This document shows positions 63,062 through 64,000 of a stretch of DNA of 64,000 nt, one piece after another. Every line of letters starts with the position of its first letter. Position 1 is the stretch's first letter. The stretch is taken from NCBI RefSeq assembly GCF_004006665.1, contig NZ_QOCL01000014.1, positions 372,001 through 436,000 on the forward strand, read 5' to 3'. Below the pieces are notes generated by a model. The model saw nothing but the letters and a program-made list of their open reading frames with translations, was not told where the DNA came from and ran no database searches. Position numbers and translations under genes: made by a program. The stretch comes from Halobacteriovorax sp. HLS (GTDB taxonomy: Bacteria; Bdellovibrionota; Bacteriovoracia; Bacteriovoracales; Bacteriovoracaceae).

Positions 63062-64000
63062 ATGGAATTATACATTCACGCCATCGTGCTTATTTCTTGC
63101 TCAATCGTATTAGGAAACTTCCTTTTGTTTCTAACGATTAATGTAAAGAATAAGTTTAAAAATGATCTCGAGAGATACACTCTCTATTTCTGGTCAAGTG
63201 TGATTCCTGTTTTCTTGATAGGGTCCCAGCTAGAGAACCTAAAGCTAATTCCATTTGTTACTACCATTTCAATTTTTACAACAAAGTCGTTACGAAGTTT
63301 TTGGTGTGGCCCTGGCTATAAGCTAGGTCGAGAAAAAGTTATTCTAATGATCTCATCTTTACTTTTTGCGAGCTCAGTTTACTTATATTTTTATTTTGAT
63401 CATCCGTATTTTTACGCTATTCCAATAGCTCTAGGACTTAATATTTATCTGGCAGAAGTTTTATACTGTGTGAAGTGTGAAGTTAAGGCGGTGAGTGTTT
63501 ACGAAAAATTATGTATCATTCCACTATGTATTGGGTTGTACAATAATTTCTCTCCTATATTCGGACAGCAGAATATTGTTTTTGATGTAATTGGATGGTC
63601 GACAGCACTCATTCTCTATCAATTTGTTTCAATTCTTATGCCTCTTATTATTTTGGATGCCAGAAAAGAGACAGAGAAAGAAAATCTTGAAAAAGTGGTT
63701 GAACAAAAGACGAGAGAACTTGTTCATGAGAAGTTAGAAATTTCTCAAAAACATAAAGAAGCAGTTCTACTTTCTAAAGAGAATGAGTTTCTTTTCAATA
63801 CGCTCTCTCATGATATTGCCACTCCTGTTCAAACAGTGGACCTCTTTATAGATCAAGCTTTAAGAAGTTGTGAAGATGAGAAAATGACGAAGTATCTAAC
63901 TAAAGTTTCAAAGCATATAGAAACAATTGTCGGTCTAATTAAGAGTACGAAAATCCAAAGACAGATGAACGCTAAGAAAAATTATAGTAATAAAGTATTA
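63062..64000 (+). CDS. Membrane histidine kinase, N-terminal part (cut by window end)
   Basis: 313 codons from the ATG at 63062 with AAGGA upstream; no stop before the window end. About seven hydrophobic segments fill residues 5-195, like 7TM sensor modules. A coiled coil (ARKETEKENLEKVVEQKTREL) leads to the HisKA dimerisation helix with NTLSHDIATPVQ, whose His (about 250) is the likely phosphorylation site. The catalytic ATPase domain would lie beyond 64000. Confidence 0.85.
   Translation, partial: MELYIHAIVLISCSIVLGNFLLFLTINVKNKFKNDLERYTLYFWSSVIPVFLIGSQLENLKLIPFVTTISIFTTKSLRSFWCGPGYKLGREKVILMISSLLFASSVYLYFYFDHPYFYAIPIALGLNIYLAEVLYCVKCEVKAVSVYEKLCIIPLCIGLYNNFSPIFGQQNIVFDVIGWSTALILYQFVSILMPLIILDARKETEKENLEKVVEQKTRELVHEKLEISQKHKEAVLLSKENEFLFNTLSHDIATPVQTVDLFIDQALRSCEDEKMTKYLTKVSKHIETIVGLIKSTKIQRQMNAKKNYSNKVL

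Overview
The window looks like a chromosomal segment of a low-GC (about 35% by eye), flagellated, Gram-negative bacterium. The best fit is the Bdellovibrionota, in the Bacteriovorax/Halobacteriovorax style. The grounds are a complete lipid A and outer-membrane biogenesis block, a flagellar export operon of delta-proteobacterial type, many small lipoproteins and exported proteins, and AT-rich codon use throughout. The lineage is inference; no rRNA gene is present to settle it. I see no tRNA, rRNA, insertion sequence, prophage or CRISPR array.

Layout. 1-20.5 kb is a mixed region of housekeeping genes (hppA, murJ, uvrC, a UDG-like protein, a DsbA-like lipoprotein, HU) and exported proteins. The exported proteins include a two-domain golvesin-like lipoprotein, a secreted protein-arginine-deiminase-like enzyme with all four catalytic positions, a large Gly-rich repeat protein behind a sigma-28-like promoter, and a SpoIID-type protein. 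An array of six 73-76 bp units at 11557-11990 is, on the minus strand, six intrinsic terminators in tandem. 20.7-36.4 kb is one long flagellar operon, fliLMNOPQR-flhBAFG-fliA, followed by an unknown gene, a PAS/coiled-coil membrane protein and an outer-membrane barrel lipoprotein. Its FlhF has lost the P-loop lysine and other GTPase motifs. The barrel lipoprotein starts inside an intrinsic terminator.

36.4-54.3 kb holds coaE-mazG (minus strand), then ybeY and prfB. prfB needs a +1 programmed frameshift at CTT-TGA, preceded by an internal Shine-Dalgarno. It is followed by lolC/E-lolD, bamA, skp, lpxD, fabZ, lpxA, a Gfo/Idh dehydrogenase, lpxB, lpxK, a DUF3108 lipoprotein, a glycosyltransferase and rpsA. 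Together these make lipid A, fold outer-membrane proteins and export lipoproteins. The dehydrogenase between lpxA and lpxB suggests lipid A built on 2,3-diamino-glucose.

54.4-64 kb is accessory-like. The most unusual system is a tight minus-strand operon of three genes: a MotB/OmpA-type protein with an enormous (about 700 residue) predicted periplasmic coiled coil, an ExbB/TolQ/MotA-type channel protein, and a lone cyclic-nucleotide-binding domain. After it come a V8/trypsin-like secreted protease, an unknown protein that starts directly behind a terminator, a two-gene unit of an acyltransferase-like protein and a 4-cresol-dehydrogenase/vanillyl-alcohol-oxidase-like flavoprotein, and a histidine kinase cut off by the window end.
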